Source: Candidatus Eiseniibacteriota bacterium (lineage in GTDB: Bacteria > Eisenbacteria > RBG-16-71-46). Taken from it: 32,403 nt of DNA. Where the stretch lies: assembly GCA_025360715.1 (NCBI GenBank), contig JANYBS010000234.1:1-32403 (forward strand), in the 5' to 3' direction. Numbering within the stretch: position 1 is the stretch's first letter; each line of letters starts with the position of its first letter. The position numbers were made by a program, and so were the translations under genes. Below are positions 21,623 through 31,835 of this stretch, piece by piece. The notes beneath the pieces are model-generated. The model was not told the origin of the DNA, ran no database searches, and saw only the letters and a list, made by a program, of their open reading frames with translations.

Positions 21623-24276
21623 CGCCACTGCTCCTTGGGGGCCTTCGTGCGGATCTTGCCCACCGACAACGCGCGCGCAGCCGGCGAGTCCTTCATGGGC
21701 AATCGCACGCGTCGCACGCCATCGAAGGATTCGAGCGCCGAGGCGACCGCGGCTGCCGTGGGCACAAGGCCGATCTCGCCAAGACCCTTGGCGCCGAACG
21801 GCCCTTCGGGCTCGGGAGCCTCGACCAGGATCACGTCCACCTTGGGCATGTCCTTCGCGCGCAACGCCCCCATCTGGTACATCGAGTGCGTGAGAGGCAT
21901 GCCGTCCACGCACGGCAGTTCTTCCGTGAGCGCATAGCCCAGGCCCATATGCACCGCGCCTTCGATCTGCGCCTCGCACAGCCCCGGGTTGACCGCGCGA
22001 CCCACATCATGGGCGGCGATCACGCGCTCCACGCGACCGCTTTCGTCCAGCACCGCGATCTGCGTGGCGAAACCGTATGTGGTGTGAGTCTTGGGCGCGG
22101 CGACGGTCGTGCTCAGCGGCGTGGTGTCGTCCACCACCTCGTCGGCGGCGAACACGTGGCCGGCCAGCTCAGTCAGCGAATAGCCGGCGTCGAGTTCATC
22201 ACGCAGTTTGCGCGCTGCGCTGGTGACGGCACGCCCGGCGAACAGCGTGCCGCGCGAGCCAGTGGTCTGGCCGCAGCCGAGCGCGAACGTGGCGTCGACT
22301 TTGGGCCGGAACAAGCTCGCATGCAGGCCGGTCATTTCCACACAGAACTGCACGAGCACGCTCAGCAATCCTTGACCCATCTCGGTGTATCCGTTGTAGA
22401 CGCTGATGGTGCCGTCGTGCTCCACCACGAGCCGCGCCTTGCCCCACTCCACCACGCCGTTGCCGAGCCCGGAGTTCTTGAGCCCGCACGCGATGCCGGC
22501 ATGCCGGCCTTCGCGCATGAGCTGGGCCCACGTCTCGCGCACGGCCTCGAGCGTCTGGCCGATCCCCACCGACTTCATGAGCCGCTGCCCCGTGGTGGTC
22601 ATGTCGCCTTCCACGATGGCGTTCTTCGCGCGGATCGCCCAGCGGTCCATACCGCACTGGGCGGCCAGTGCATCGAGCGCGCCCTCGAGCGCGAATGCCG
22701 CCTGCGGCACGCCGAAGCCCCGCATGGCGCCGCACGGCGGGTTGTTCGTGTACGCGGCGACAGCTTCCACGTCGACATGCGGCACCCGGTACGGCCCGCA
22801 CGCATGGCCGGCGGCGCGCTCGAGCACCTTCATACCCACCGATGCATACGCGCCCGAATCTCCTTGGAGTCGCGCGCGCACGGCGGTGAGCACCCCTTGC
22901 GCGTCGCACGCTGCCGTGAGCTCGATGCGGACCGGATGGCGCTTGGGATGCATGCGCACTGACTCCGCGCGCGAGAGCGTGACCTTCACCGGCTGCTGCG
23001 TGCACCACGCCAGTAGCGACGCGTGCGCCTGCACGCTCAGGTCCTCCTTGCCACCGAACGCGCCGCCATTGGGGACCAGTTCCACAAAGATGTCGTCCTC
23101 GGGAATGCCCAGCACCCGTGCGACCTGCTTGCGGTCGTCGAACACGCCCTGGCCTTGCGTGTACAGATGCAGCCGCGCATCGCCCTGCGGCACGGCCAGC
23201 GCGCACTCGGGTTCCAGGAACAGGTGCTCGATGCGCTGCGTCTGCCACACGCCGGTGGCCACATGGGCACTGGAGGCGATCGCGGCATCGGCATCGCCGC
23301 GGCGGATCACCGAATGCGACAGCAGGTTCGCATGGCGGGGATTGACTTGAGGTGCACCGGGGGCGAGCGACTCCTCCACACTGAGCACCGTCGGCAGCCG
23401 CTCGTATGTCACGTCCACCAGCGCTGCGGCCTCGCGCGCGGCGACCTCGGAATCGGCCGCCACGGCCGCGAGCACGTCGCCGACACAGCGCACCTCTTCG
23501 CCCTCGGCAACGTACGCGGGCCAGTCTTGATGGATGAGCCCGTTCCAGCGGTCCCCCGGCACATCGCGCGCCGTCACCACGGCCACCACGCCGGGCACGG
23601 CGCGCGCGCGCGTGGTATCCACGCGCACCACTCGCGCGCGCGCATGCGGCGACAACGTGACCGCGCCGTGCAGCATGCCGGGCACGCGCAGGTCGTCCAC
23701 GAACGGCCGCTCGCCCAGCGCAAGTTCGCGGGAGCGATAGCGCGCGATACGCGCGCCCATGCCGCCACTGGCCGGCAGGGCCACGATGGGCTCACCCAAC
23801 CGCGCGCGGCCCACGCATGCGATGGCATCGATGAGTTTGATCCAGCCCGTGCAGCGGCACAGATGCTCGCCCAGCGCGGCGGCGATCTCGGCGCGCGTGG
23901 GGGTGGGATTCACGTTCAGGAACGCATGCGCGCGCAGCACGATCCCGGGGATGCAGAAGCCGCATTGCAGACCGTGCGTGGCGGCGAAGGCCTCGGAGAA
24001 GCGGTCGCGCTCGATCGCGCTCAAGCCCTCGACCGTGACCACACTCACCCCTTGAGCCGCTGAAGCAGGGATCGTGCACGTCACTCGCGCCTCACCGTTG
24101 ACCAGCGCGACGCACGCGCCGCACTGCCCTTGCGGCGCGCAGCCGCGCTTGGGGCTCGTGATGCCGCAAGGCCCGCGTAGCACATCGAGCAGGCTCTCGC
24201 CTGCCCGATATCCGACTTCGCGGGCCTGCCCGTTGACGGTGAGCTGCAGCGTGCCTTGGATGACCTGGATGCTCAT
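21619..24276 (-). CDS. xdhD: Selenium-dependent-type xanthine dehydrogenase, fused [2Fe-2S] and molybdopterin domains
   Basis: This 885-residue enzyme hydroxylates purines. The N-terminal 150 residues form the two [2Fe-2S] domains, with C46/C52/C55/C67 (GCAPQGQCGAC) and C105/C108/C140/C142 (CGFC, CRC) in the standard spacing. The molybdopterin part follows, with FVDDLRVPGMLHGAV, a GGAFGGKEDLSVQ loop, PCGAMRGFGVPQ and the catalytic-glutamate block GAKGLGEIGLVP (E834). This fusion without an FAD domain matches XdhD of the selenium-associated group. In E. coli a separate FAD subunit (YgfM) lies between ssnA and xdhD; here ssnA abuts directly. ATGA overlaps join it to ygeY upstream and ssnA downstream. 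Selenium dependence is inferred from family only. Confidence 0.92.
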   Translation of the reverse strand: MSIQVIQGTLQLTVNGQAREVGYRAGESLLDVLRGPCGITSPKRGCAPQGQCGACVALVNGEARVTCTIPASAAQGVSVVTVEGLSAIERDRFSEAFAATHGLQCGFCIPGIVLRAHAFLNVNPTPTRAEIAAALGEHLCRCTGWIKLIDAIACVGRARLGEPIVALPASGGMGARIARYRSRELALGERPFVDDLRVPGMLHGAVTLSPHARARVVRVDTTRARAVPGVVAVVTARDVPGDRWNGLIHQDWPAYVAEGEEVRCVGDVLAAVAADSEVAAREAAALVDVTYERLPTVLSVEESLAPGAPQVNPRHANLLSHSVIRRGDADAAIASSAHVATGVWQTQRIEHLFLEPECALAVPQGDARLHLYTQGQGVFDDRKQVARVLGIPEDDIFVELVPNGGAFGGKEDLSVQAHASLLAWCTQQPVKVTLSRAESVRMHPKRHPVRIELTAACDAQGVLTAVRARLQGDSGAYASVGMKVLERAAGHACGPYRVPHVDVEAVAAYTNNPPCGAMRGFGVPQAAFALEGALDALAAQCGMDRWAIRAKNAIVEGDMTTTGQRLMKSVGIGQTLEAVRETWAQLMREGRHAGIACGLKNSGLGNGVVEWGKARLVVEHDGTISVYNGYTEMGQGLLSVLVQFCVEMTGLHASLFRPKVDATFALGCGQTTGSRGTLFAGRAVTSAARKLRDELDAGYSLTELAGHVFAADEVVDDTTPLSTTVAAPKTHTTYGFATQIAVLDESGRVERVIAAHDVGRAVNPGLCEAQIEGAVHMGLGYALTEELPCVDGMPLTHSMYQMGALRAKDMPKVDVILVEAPEPEGPFGAKGLGEIGLVPTAAAVASALESFDGVRRVRLPMKDSPAARALSVGKIRTKAPKEQWR

Positions 24277-25832
24277 CGCACGCTGCGTGCGTACACGCCC
24301 GGGTAACGCGCGAGGAACGCGATCGCCTGCGTGAGCTCACGCGTATCGAGCGCCTCGCCGATCTTGTGCGTGTTCTGCTCGATGCCGGTGCCGATGCCGA
24401 ACATGGCGGCGTGCGAGTAGGCGCCGGCATCGACCCAGCGCTTGCTGGCGGGCACCTTGAGGTGCGGCGTGGCCTTGGGCAGCGGCCAACCCACGCCATC
24501 GGTGGAGAAGATCCAGCGGTCCACGCGCGGCTCGCGCCGCAACAAGCCATCTTGCTCCGCGCCGGCCTGCACGAACGGTGTGACCACCGCGCGCCACGCA
24601 TCGACCGCGGCCGTGATCGCGGGGTGATCGGCCGGCGTCTCCCAGCCCATGTACACCTGCTCGTTGCCCGGCACGTAGCCGCGCCAGGTGGGCTGCTCGT
24701 AGCGCGGGATCTGTACGCTCACGGTCAGTCCCGAGGCGCGCGCGGCGGCGATGCTCGCCATGCACTCCAGATCGGCCACCGCGCCCGCGGGCGTCTCGCC
24801 CACGGTGAGGCGGCGGTCGAAGCGGAACGTGAAGCGATCGGGTACGGCGCAGTCGCTGGGGCTCTCGAGCGTGGCCCACGTTGCGGTGCGTGTACCGGGC
24901 CCCAGGAACTCGTGCTTGGCAAAGCCTTCGCCGCGCTCGTAGCGCTCTTGTGCCTCGACCAGGATGCGTGCACCCCATTCCAACGGGTTCAGGCCTTCCC
25001 ATGGCATCGATCCATGGCACGAGCGGCCGGTGACGGTGACTTCGATCTGCATGCGGCCGCGCTGGCCACGATAGAGCCCGAGCGCACCCTTGTGTGCATC
25101 TCCGGTGGAGTCGGTGAGAATGACCACATCGGGCAACTGCTCGGGCGGAGCCCCCGGCAGCAGCTTGCGCGTCACGTACAGCGGCCCGCCGCCGTCGTTG
25201 TCCTCTTCGGCCACGGTGATGAGGCCGCGAATGATCACGCCGCGCAGCGCGCCATCTGCCGCCAGCTCCACCAGGATGCGTGACGCCATGATCTGCGAGA
25301 CCACGCCACCCAACTGATCGGCAGCGCCGCGGCCGAACACGAGATGGTGCCATTCCTCGTCGGGCGGCAGATAGCCGAGTTCACGGCGCAGGAATGCGCG
25401 GTCGACTTTCGCGGCGTCGATGACGCCCAGATAGGGATCGATCCCGCCGGTCTTCTGCAGCCACTGCGCGCGCAGCGCCTTGACGGTGTCGCAGTGGCCG
25501 TCCCAGAAGATCACGCGCTTCTCGGCGCGCGGAATGCCATCGCTGCGGTCTTCCAATGTCCATTCGAGATTTCCGAACGCGTCGTAGTACAGGTCGTCTT
25601 CCGACTCCACGGCGCGGATCTCGATCATGCGCCGGCGCAGGTACTCAAGACGCGGGCCCTCGTGGTTGCTGAGCCCGCACTGCGCATCGCCGCCTTGATC
25701 GCTGGGCAGGTCCACGAAGTCCGCGGGGATCCGGATTGCCTCGCGCAGGATCTCGATCGCGAGCGGCAGGTCGCGCGCGGCCAGCGCGGCGATGCGTTCA
25801 TCGAGCGCGTTCAGGCTCACGGGCGCGCTCAT
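24273..25832 (-). CDS. ygeY: YgeY-family (M20-type) metallohydrolase, extended
   Basis: This 519-residue zinc hydrolase of the M20/ArgE/DapE superfamily is closest to the YgeY selenium-metabolism-linked hydrolase. Metal-site blocks are H113 in DGHCDTV, D172 in GRGAADQLGG, and E209/E210 in VAEEDNDGG. The family block YRGQRGRMQIEV, then SCHGSMPWEG, CAVPDRFTFRFDRRLTVGET and WIFSTDGVGW also match. It is about 115 residues longer than the E. coli protein. There is an insert of roughly 35 residues right after the HCDTV motif, and the N-terminus and other loops are longer. In anaerobic urate/purine catabolism YgeY is thought to hydrolyse a ureido intermediate. The start at 25832 overlaps the ygeW stop (ATGA). 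Confidence 0.9.
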   Translation of the reverse strand: MSAPVSLNALDERIAALAARDLPLAIEILREAIRIPADFVDLPSDQGGDAQCGLSNHEGPRLEYLRRRMIEIRAVESEDDLYYDAFGNLEWTLEDRSDGIPRAEKRVIFWDGHCDTVKALRAQWLQKTGGIDPYLGVIDAAKVDRAFLRRELGYLPPDEEWHHLVFGRGAADQLGGVVSQIMASRILVELAADGALRGVIIRGLITVAEEDNDGGGPLYVTRKLLPGAPPEQLPDVVILTDSTGDAHKGALGLYRGQRGRMQIEVTVTGRSCHGSMPWEGLNPLEWGARILVEAQERYERGEGFAKHEFLGPGTRTATWATLESPSDCAVPDRFTFRFDRRLTVGETPAGAVADLECMASIAAARASGLTVSVQIPRYEQPTWRGYVPGNEQVYMGWETPADHPAITAAVDAWRAVVTPFVQAGAEQDGLLRREPRVDRWIFSTDGVGWPLPKATPHLKVPASKRWVDAGAYSHAAMFGIGTGIEQNTHKIGEALDTRELTQAIAFLARYPGVYARSVR

Positions 25833-26971
25833 CGCGTGACCTCGGCGAGTCGCGCGCCAAGATCGGGCACCTTGGCGACCGCGAGCAGCGCCATGATCAC
25901 ATAGAGCTTCTTGTTCGCCTCGCGCGCCACGTTCACACGGTGCTGCTCCATGACGCCGGCACTCACCTCGGCGCCGATGTCCGCGGGCAGGCAGTGCAGG
26001 TAAAGCGCCTTGCCGTTCTTGGTGAGCCCCATGCGGCGCTCGTCGCAGATCCAATCCGTGTGAGCGGCATTGCGTGCCAGCGCCGCGCGTTCGATGTCAC
26101 CCATACGCTGCTTGTCGCGCGCGGCGTTCGCGGCGACGCGCTCGAGCATGAGGTCGTAGGGCCCCCAGCTCTTAGGGTACACGGCATCGGCGCCCGCGAA
26201 CGCCTCGTCCATGGACTCGGTCATCGAGAACGATCCACCCGAGGCGTTCGCATGCTGCCTCGCCGTGGCAAGCGTGTCGTCCATGAGCTGGTAGCCCGGC
26301 GGATGCGCCAGCACCACGTCGGCGCCCGAGCGCGTGAGCAGCATCGCCAGGCCCTGCGGCACCGACAGCGGCTTCGCGTAGCTCGGCGAGTAAGCCCACG
26401 ACACGGCGATGCGCTTGCCCTTGAGGCCATCGGGAAAGTACTCGCGCAGCCACAAGAGGTCGGCAAGCGTCTGCGTGGGATGATCGATATCGCACTGCAG
26501 ATTCACGACGGGCACCTTGCGCGTGTCGGTCATGGCCTCCAGATACTCGCGGATGCCTTTCTCGACGGCGCGCATGAAGCGATTGCCCTCGCCCAGGATC
26601 AGGTCGTGACGTACGCCCAGCGCGTGCGAGTTCATGCCAAGCATCGCGCCGGTCTCCTCGGCGGTCTCGCCATGCTCGACCTGCGTGGAGTTGCCGTCCA
26701 CGATCACCGGCCGCATGCCCAATCGCGACGCCGCGCCAGCCCACGCACTCTTGGTGCGTGTGGAGTTGTCGAAGAACATCGCGTACGCGAGTTCATCGGG
26801 CAGCAGCGCGGTCGAATGCCCCGCGCGAACGGCGGCCTCGAAACGCGAGGCGACCGCGAGCAGTGCGTCGATCTCGCAGCTGTTCCAGTCGCGCGTCAGA
26901 AGCAGGCTGCGGCCATACAGGCTGCTGAGCGTGGCGCTATCCAGGTGCGGCAGGGCAAGGGTCGTGTTCAT
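25829..26971 (-). CDS. ygeW: Knotted carbamoyltransferase YgeW
   Basis: This 380-residue member of the aspartate/ornithine carbamoyltransferase fold belongs to the YgeW subgroup. The carbamoyl-phosphate-binding STRT motif is at 70-73 (FFDNSTRTKSAWAGA). HPTQ is at 164-167 (CDIDHPTQTLADL) and HCLP at 326-329 (LYLHCLPADIG). VSWAYSPSYAKPLSVPQG is a family-specific segment. In this cluster YgeW is expected to split a ureido amino-acid intermediate phosphorolytically, giving carbamoyl phosphate for the neighbouring kinase. An AAGGA box lies within the end of the kinase gene, 6 bases before the start. The upstream stop is 1 base away (TGACATG), so translation is coupled. Confidence 0.93.
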   Translation of the reverse strand: MNTTLALPHLDSATLSSLYGRSLLLTRDWNSCEIDALLAVASRFEAAVRAGHSTALLPDELAYAMFFDNSTRTKSAWAGAASRLGMRPVIVDGNSTQVEHGETAEETGAMLGMNSHALGVRHDLILGEGNRFMRAVEKGIREYLEAMTDTRKVPVVNLQCDIDHPTQTLADLLWLREYFPDGLKGKRIAVSWAYSPSYAKPLSVPQGLAMLLTRSGADVVLAHPPGYQLMDDTLATARQHANASGGSFSMTESMDEAFAGADAVYPKSWGPYDLMLERVAANAARDKQRMGDIERAALARNAAHTDWICDERRMGLTKNGKALYLHCLPADIGAEVSAGVMEQHRVNVAREANKKLYVIMALLAVAKVPDLGARLAEVTR

Positions 26972-26972
26972 G

Positions 26973-28007
26973 TCAGTCCTTTCGGATGGTGGTGCCCGCG
27001 CGCCCTTCCCAGGCGTCAATCAGGGCGTCGGGGTGGCAGATCACGACTTCCTCGCCCCCGCACTCGAGGAATCTCACGGCCGCTTCGATCTTGGGGCCCA
27101 TGCTGCCGGGCGGGAACTGCCCGGTGGCGGCCATGCGCCGCAACTCGCGGGTGCCGATGGACGTGATGCGCGCGCGCTGCGGCGTGCTGTAGTCACGATA
27201 GAGCGCGTCGATGCCGGTGGTGATGATCATGCGCGTCACCCCCAGCTCGCTCGCGAGCAGTGCGCTCGCGTGGTCCTTGTCGACCACCGCTTCGACGCCG
27301 ATGAGATGGTCATCGCAGCCGCGCGCCACGGGGATGCCGCCGCCGCCACAGGCCACCACGATCACGCCGGCATCCACGAGCCGGCGGATGGTGTCGATCT
27401 GCACGATCGCGTGCGGCGTGGGCGATGCCACCACGCGCCGCCAGCCGCGGCCTGCGTCCTCGACCATCTGCCAGCCGCGCTCGCTCGGAAGAGTCGCCGC
27501 TTCGATGGCGCTGTAGAACTTGCCGATGGGCTTCGTGGGATGCGCGAACGCTTCGTCGTCGGCCAGCACCTCGACCTCGGTGACCAGCGTGGCGATCTCG
27601 GCGCGCAGGCCGCGGCATTCGAGCGCCTCGCGCAGGTCGCGCTGGATCATGTAGCCGATCGCGCCCTGCGAATCCGCCACAAGCGAATCGAGCGGCACTT
27701 CATGGATGGCGGTCTTGGAGAGCTCCACGCGCAGTTGCATGAAGCCCACCTGCGGGCCATTGCCGTGGGTGAGCACGAGATGCTCGCCGCGCGCGACAAG
27801 CTCGGCGATCGGCATCACGGCACGCGCAGTGACGGCGAACTGGCTGGCCACCGTGGGCGCCTGGGCCGGATCGATGAGCGAGTTGCCGCCCATGGCGATC
27901 AAGGTCGGCGGATGCAGGCGAGGCGTTGCGGGGCGGGTGATGCGGGCGGCCGTGGCCACGACGGGTGCGCGGCGGACGGTGACGCGGAAGTGAACGGGGT
28001 CGCTCAT
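26973..28007 (-). CDS. arcC: Carbamate kinase
   Basis: This 344-residue amino-acid-kinase-fold enzyme makes ATP from carbamoyl phosphate and ADP. Motifs are LIAMGGNSLI (36-45), LTHGNGPQVGFMQLR (80-94), VVACGGGGIPV (217-227), VVDKDHASALLASELG and FPPGSMGPKIEAAVRFLE near the C-terminus. It carries about 35 extra residues at the N-terminus compared with common carbamate kinases. The start at 28007 has a GGAAGG stretch 12 bases upstream, so a start nearer MGGN cannot be excluded. As first gene of the operon it faces the divergent PLP genes, and pairing with ygeW gives a substrate-level phosphorylation step. Confidence 0.93.
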   Translation of the reverse strand: MSDPVHFRVTVRRAPVVATAARITRPATPRLHPPTLIAMGGNSLIDPAQAPTVASQFAVTARAVMPIAELVARGEHLVLTHGNGPQVGFMQLRVELSKTAIHEVPLDSLVADSQGAIGYMIQRDLREALECRGLRAEIATLVTEVEVLADDEAFAHPTKPIGKFYSAIEAATLPSERGWQMVEDAGRGWRRVVASPTPHAIVQIDTIRRLVDAGVIVVACGGGGIPVARGCDDHLIGVEAVVDKDHASALLASELGVTRMIITTGIDALYRDYSTPQRARITSIGTRELRRMAATGQFPPGSMGPKIEAAVRFLECGGEEVVICHPDALIDAWEGRAGTTIRKD

Positions 28008-28231
28008 GGCGGGGTGGACCTTCCGGCCCGAATGGCAGGCCGATTGCCGGATTGTCAGGCGGATGTCGCTTCCGGACGCGGCGTCCGTCGCGCTCGAGGC
28101 TGCCAAGTGCGCTACCTGCATGACGATGGCCTCTCGGTGCCCACGTCGGCACAACACTCGCTCGAACTCACGAATGATCACTCGAGCCGGAACCATGCCA
28201 GCCGCCAACGCTCAGAAGGAATTTCCCCGCC
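28008..28231. promoter_or_regulatory. Divergent promoter/operator region with a perfect 15-bp palindrome
   Basis: This 224-bp region must drive both the purine operon (leftward) and the PLP pair (rightward). At 28073-28087 there is a perfect palindrome, CGGACGC-G-GCGTCCG, a plausible operator. AAGGAA lies 11 bases before the PLP gene start at 28232. No regulator gene is encoded in the window next to it, and convincing -35/-10 boxes are not seen. Confidence 0.45.
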
Positions 28232-29721
<1,490 letters not shown>

Positions 29722-29725
<4 letters not shown>

Positions 29726-31050
29726 AGCACGCACCAGGACTGTGTTGCGCGGGCTGCGGGGCAGTCGTGACAGGCGACTGCGCCGGCCCGTTCCGCTGCC
29801 CGTGTGCGACCTCGGGTGACGACCGCGACCACGTGCTGGTACCGCAACCGCCGCCCGACTCCGCCGTGTTCGCGCACGCCCAGGCCCAGCAGCCGTTCGT
29901 GCGATACCGCGAGCTGCTCTGGAGCTACCGCTGGTCCCGCTCGCACGGCATGAGCGACCAGGATTTCGTGACCATGGCCATGGAACTCGATCATGCCGTG
30001 GCGGACATCGACGGTCGCGGATTCGTGGCCACGCCATGCGCCCCTCAGCGCACGCTCGCCAAGGCGATCGGCCTGGCGTCGGACGAACTCTGGATCAAGG
30101 ACGAGACCTGCAACGTGAGTGGTTCCCACAAGGCGAGGCACCTGTTCGGTATCGCGCTGGTGCTCGAGGCGCAGGAACGCTTGGGGTTCGCGGACCGCGC
30201 GAGCCGCGCCACACAGGAACTCGCGATCGCATCTTGCGGCAATGCCGCGCTCGCCGCCGCGGTCATCGCGCGCGCGGCCAAGCGGCCCCTGCGCGTGTTC
30301 ATCCCCGGCGATGCGAATCCGCGCGTGGTCGAGCGGCTGCGCGCGCTGGGCGCGCACGTCGAGACCTGCGAACGCCGCGCCGGTGACTCCGGCGATCCGT
30401 GCGTGCATGCGTTCGCGCGCGCGCGCAAGCGCGGCGCGATCCCCTTCTGCGTGCAGGGCAACGAGAACGGCCTCACGATCGAAGGCGGCCAGACGCTCGC
30501 GTGGGAGATGGCCGAGACCTTCGCCGCAGCAGGCGTGGCGCCCGACCGGATGTTCGTACAGACCGGCGGCGGCGCGCTCGCCAGTGCGCTGGTGACCGGC
30601 ATGCGGCTGGCCGTTTCGCGCGGCGTGCTGCCGCGGCTGCCGCGACTGCACGTGGTGCAGACGCAAGGCGCCACGCCCCTGCGCCGCGCATGGGAGCGCG
30701 TCACGGCCCACACTGGCACGCTCGCCGATGCCATGCAGGAAGCGCGCGGGCATCGCAGCCGCTACATGTGGCCCTGGGAGAATGCCCCGCACAGCGTGGC
30801 GCACGGCATCCTTGACGATGAAACGTACGACTGGGCCAATGTGGTGGAGGGAACGGTCGAAAGCGACGGCTGGCCCGTGACCGCGAGCGAGCACACGCTC
30901 ACGAGCGCGCGCACACTGGCGCACGCGACCGGCATCCAAGCCGACGCCACCGGCGCCGCCGGCCTGGCGGGGCTCATGACGCTCGCGCACGACGACGTGA
31001 TCGGCGAAGGCGAGTGCATCGCATTGGTGTTCTCCGGGGTCGAGCGGTAG
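29722..31050 (+). CDS. Fold-type II PLP-dependent enzyme with N-terminal zinc-ribbon (threonine/cysteate-synthase-like)
   Basis: This 442-residue protein starts at GTG, overlapping the previous stop (GTGA). This start is preferred because it keeps an N-terminal cysteine cluster (C8, C9, C12, C20, C26, C28; CCAGCGAVV ... FRCPCA) like the rubredoxin/zinc-ribbon head of some threonine-synthase-like proteins. The PLP lysine is K137 in [29 protein letters not shown] binds the substrate carboxylate or phosphate, and [15 protein letters not shown] is the glycine-rich PLP-phosphate loop. A later block, [23 protein letters not shown], ends the recognisable core. Beta-elimination or beta-replacement on a small amino acid is the likely reaction type. 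Translational fusion to the other PLP enzyme suggests a shared pathway or complex. Confidence 0.85.
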
Positions 31051-31055
31051 CGATC

Positions 31056-31835
31056 ATGCGCAGCGCGTGGCGGCGGGTCGCGGCCGGTTGCGGATTCGCG
31101 TTCGCGCTGGCGGGCTTGCTCGCCTTCGCCGGGTTCGAGGCCGACGTGCACCGGCTGGCGCTGTTCGCCGCGGACGCCGGCCGCGGGCGACCCGCGTCGC
31201 CGGAAGCGCGCGTGGTGCGTGACGTGGCCTATGCGCGAATGCACATCCGCCGGCCGGCGCTGGCGGATCTCCATCCGTGGCCGGTGCGCGTGTACTACCA
31301 GCTGAACCCGATGCACCCCGGCCCCGGCGACGTGCTGCGTTGGGGCGCGGACTACCGCGGCGCGTGCGGGTCCACCGCGCGCGTCGTGCACGCGATGCTC
31401 GAGTCGCAGCACATCCCCACGCGGGTGCTGCTGCTCACGGATGCGCGCGAGCATTCGCTGCACACCGTGCTCGAGTCACGGGTGCAGGGCCGCTGGGTGG
31501 TACTCGACCCGCTCTACGGCATCGTGTTCCGCCGCCGCGACGGTGCGCTCGCGACCCGAGCCGAGCTGCTCGCCGACCCGGCGCACTTCCACGCGCAGGT
31601 GGACTCGGTGGCGGGCTACGATGCGCGCTACACGTACGAGCATGCGACGCTATTGAACTGGCACAAGATCCCGGTCGTGCTGCCGGCGCTGCGGGCCGTG
31701 CTCGCGTGCGTGATCGGCGGCGCCCGCGTGACGGCCATCGAACGCCCGGACCTGTGGATGTGGCCGCAGGCGGCTGCGGCGTGGCTGTGCGGCGTGATGG
31801 CGCTGGCCTGCGCATGGCTCGCGCGACGCGCGTAG
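31056..31835 (+). CDS. Membrane protein with transglutaminase-like catalytic domain
   Basis: This 259-residue protein has one N-terminal transmembrane helix (about 11-27, GCGFAFALAGLLAFAGF). A transglutaminase-like (cysteine-protease-fold) core follows, with the triad C104 in RGACGSTARVVHAML, H136 in EHSLHTVLE and D151 in WVVLDPLYG. Two hydrophobic segments near the C-terminus (about 205-222 and 235-256) are probable further membrane helices. The catalytic domain would then sit on the outside. Such proteins are often peptidases or peptidoglycan-associated hydrolases. The start lies 5 bases after the second PLP gene, so it is in the same transcript, an unexpected partner for soluble PLP enzymes. 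The role is not known. Confidence 0.75.
   Translation: MRSAWRRVAAGCGFAFALAGLLAFAGFEADVHRLALFAADAGRGRPASPEARVVRDVAYARMHIRRPALADLHPWPVRVYYQLNPMHPGPGDVLRWGADYRGACGSTARVVHAMLESQHIPTRVLLLTDAREHSLHTVLESRVQGRWVVLDPLYGIVFRRRDGALATRAELLADPAHFHAQVDSVAGYDARYTYEHATLLNWHKIPVVLPALRAVLACVIGGARVTAIERPDLWMWPQAAAAWLCGVMALACAWLARRA

Noticed and set aside
20510-21979. Longer SsnA frame from 21979
   Set aside because: The added residues are an arginine/glycine-rich shadow of xdhD with no amidohydrolase motifs, and the ATGA junction at 21619-21622 marks the true start.
26973-28208. Upstream extension of the carbamate-kinase frame to 28208
   Set aside because: The extra 67 residues have no family match and would cover most of the divergent promoter region. 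The start at 28007 is preferred.
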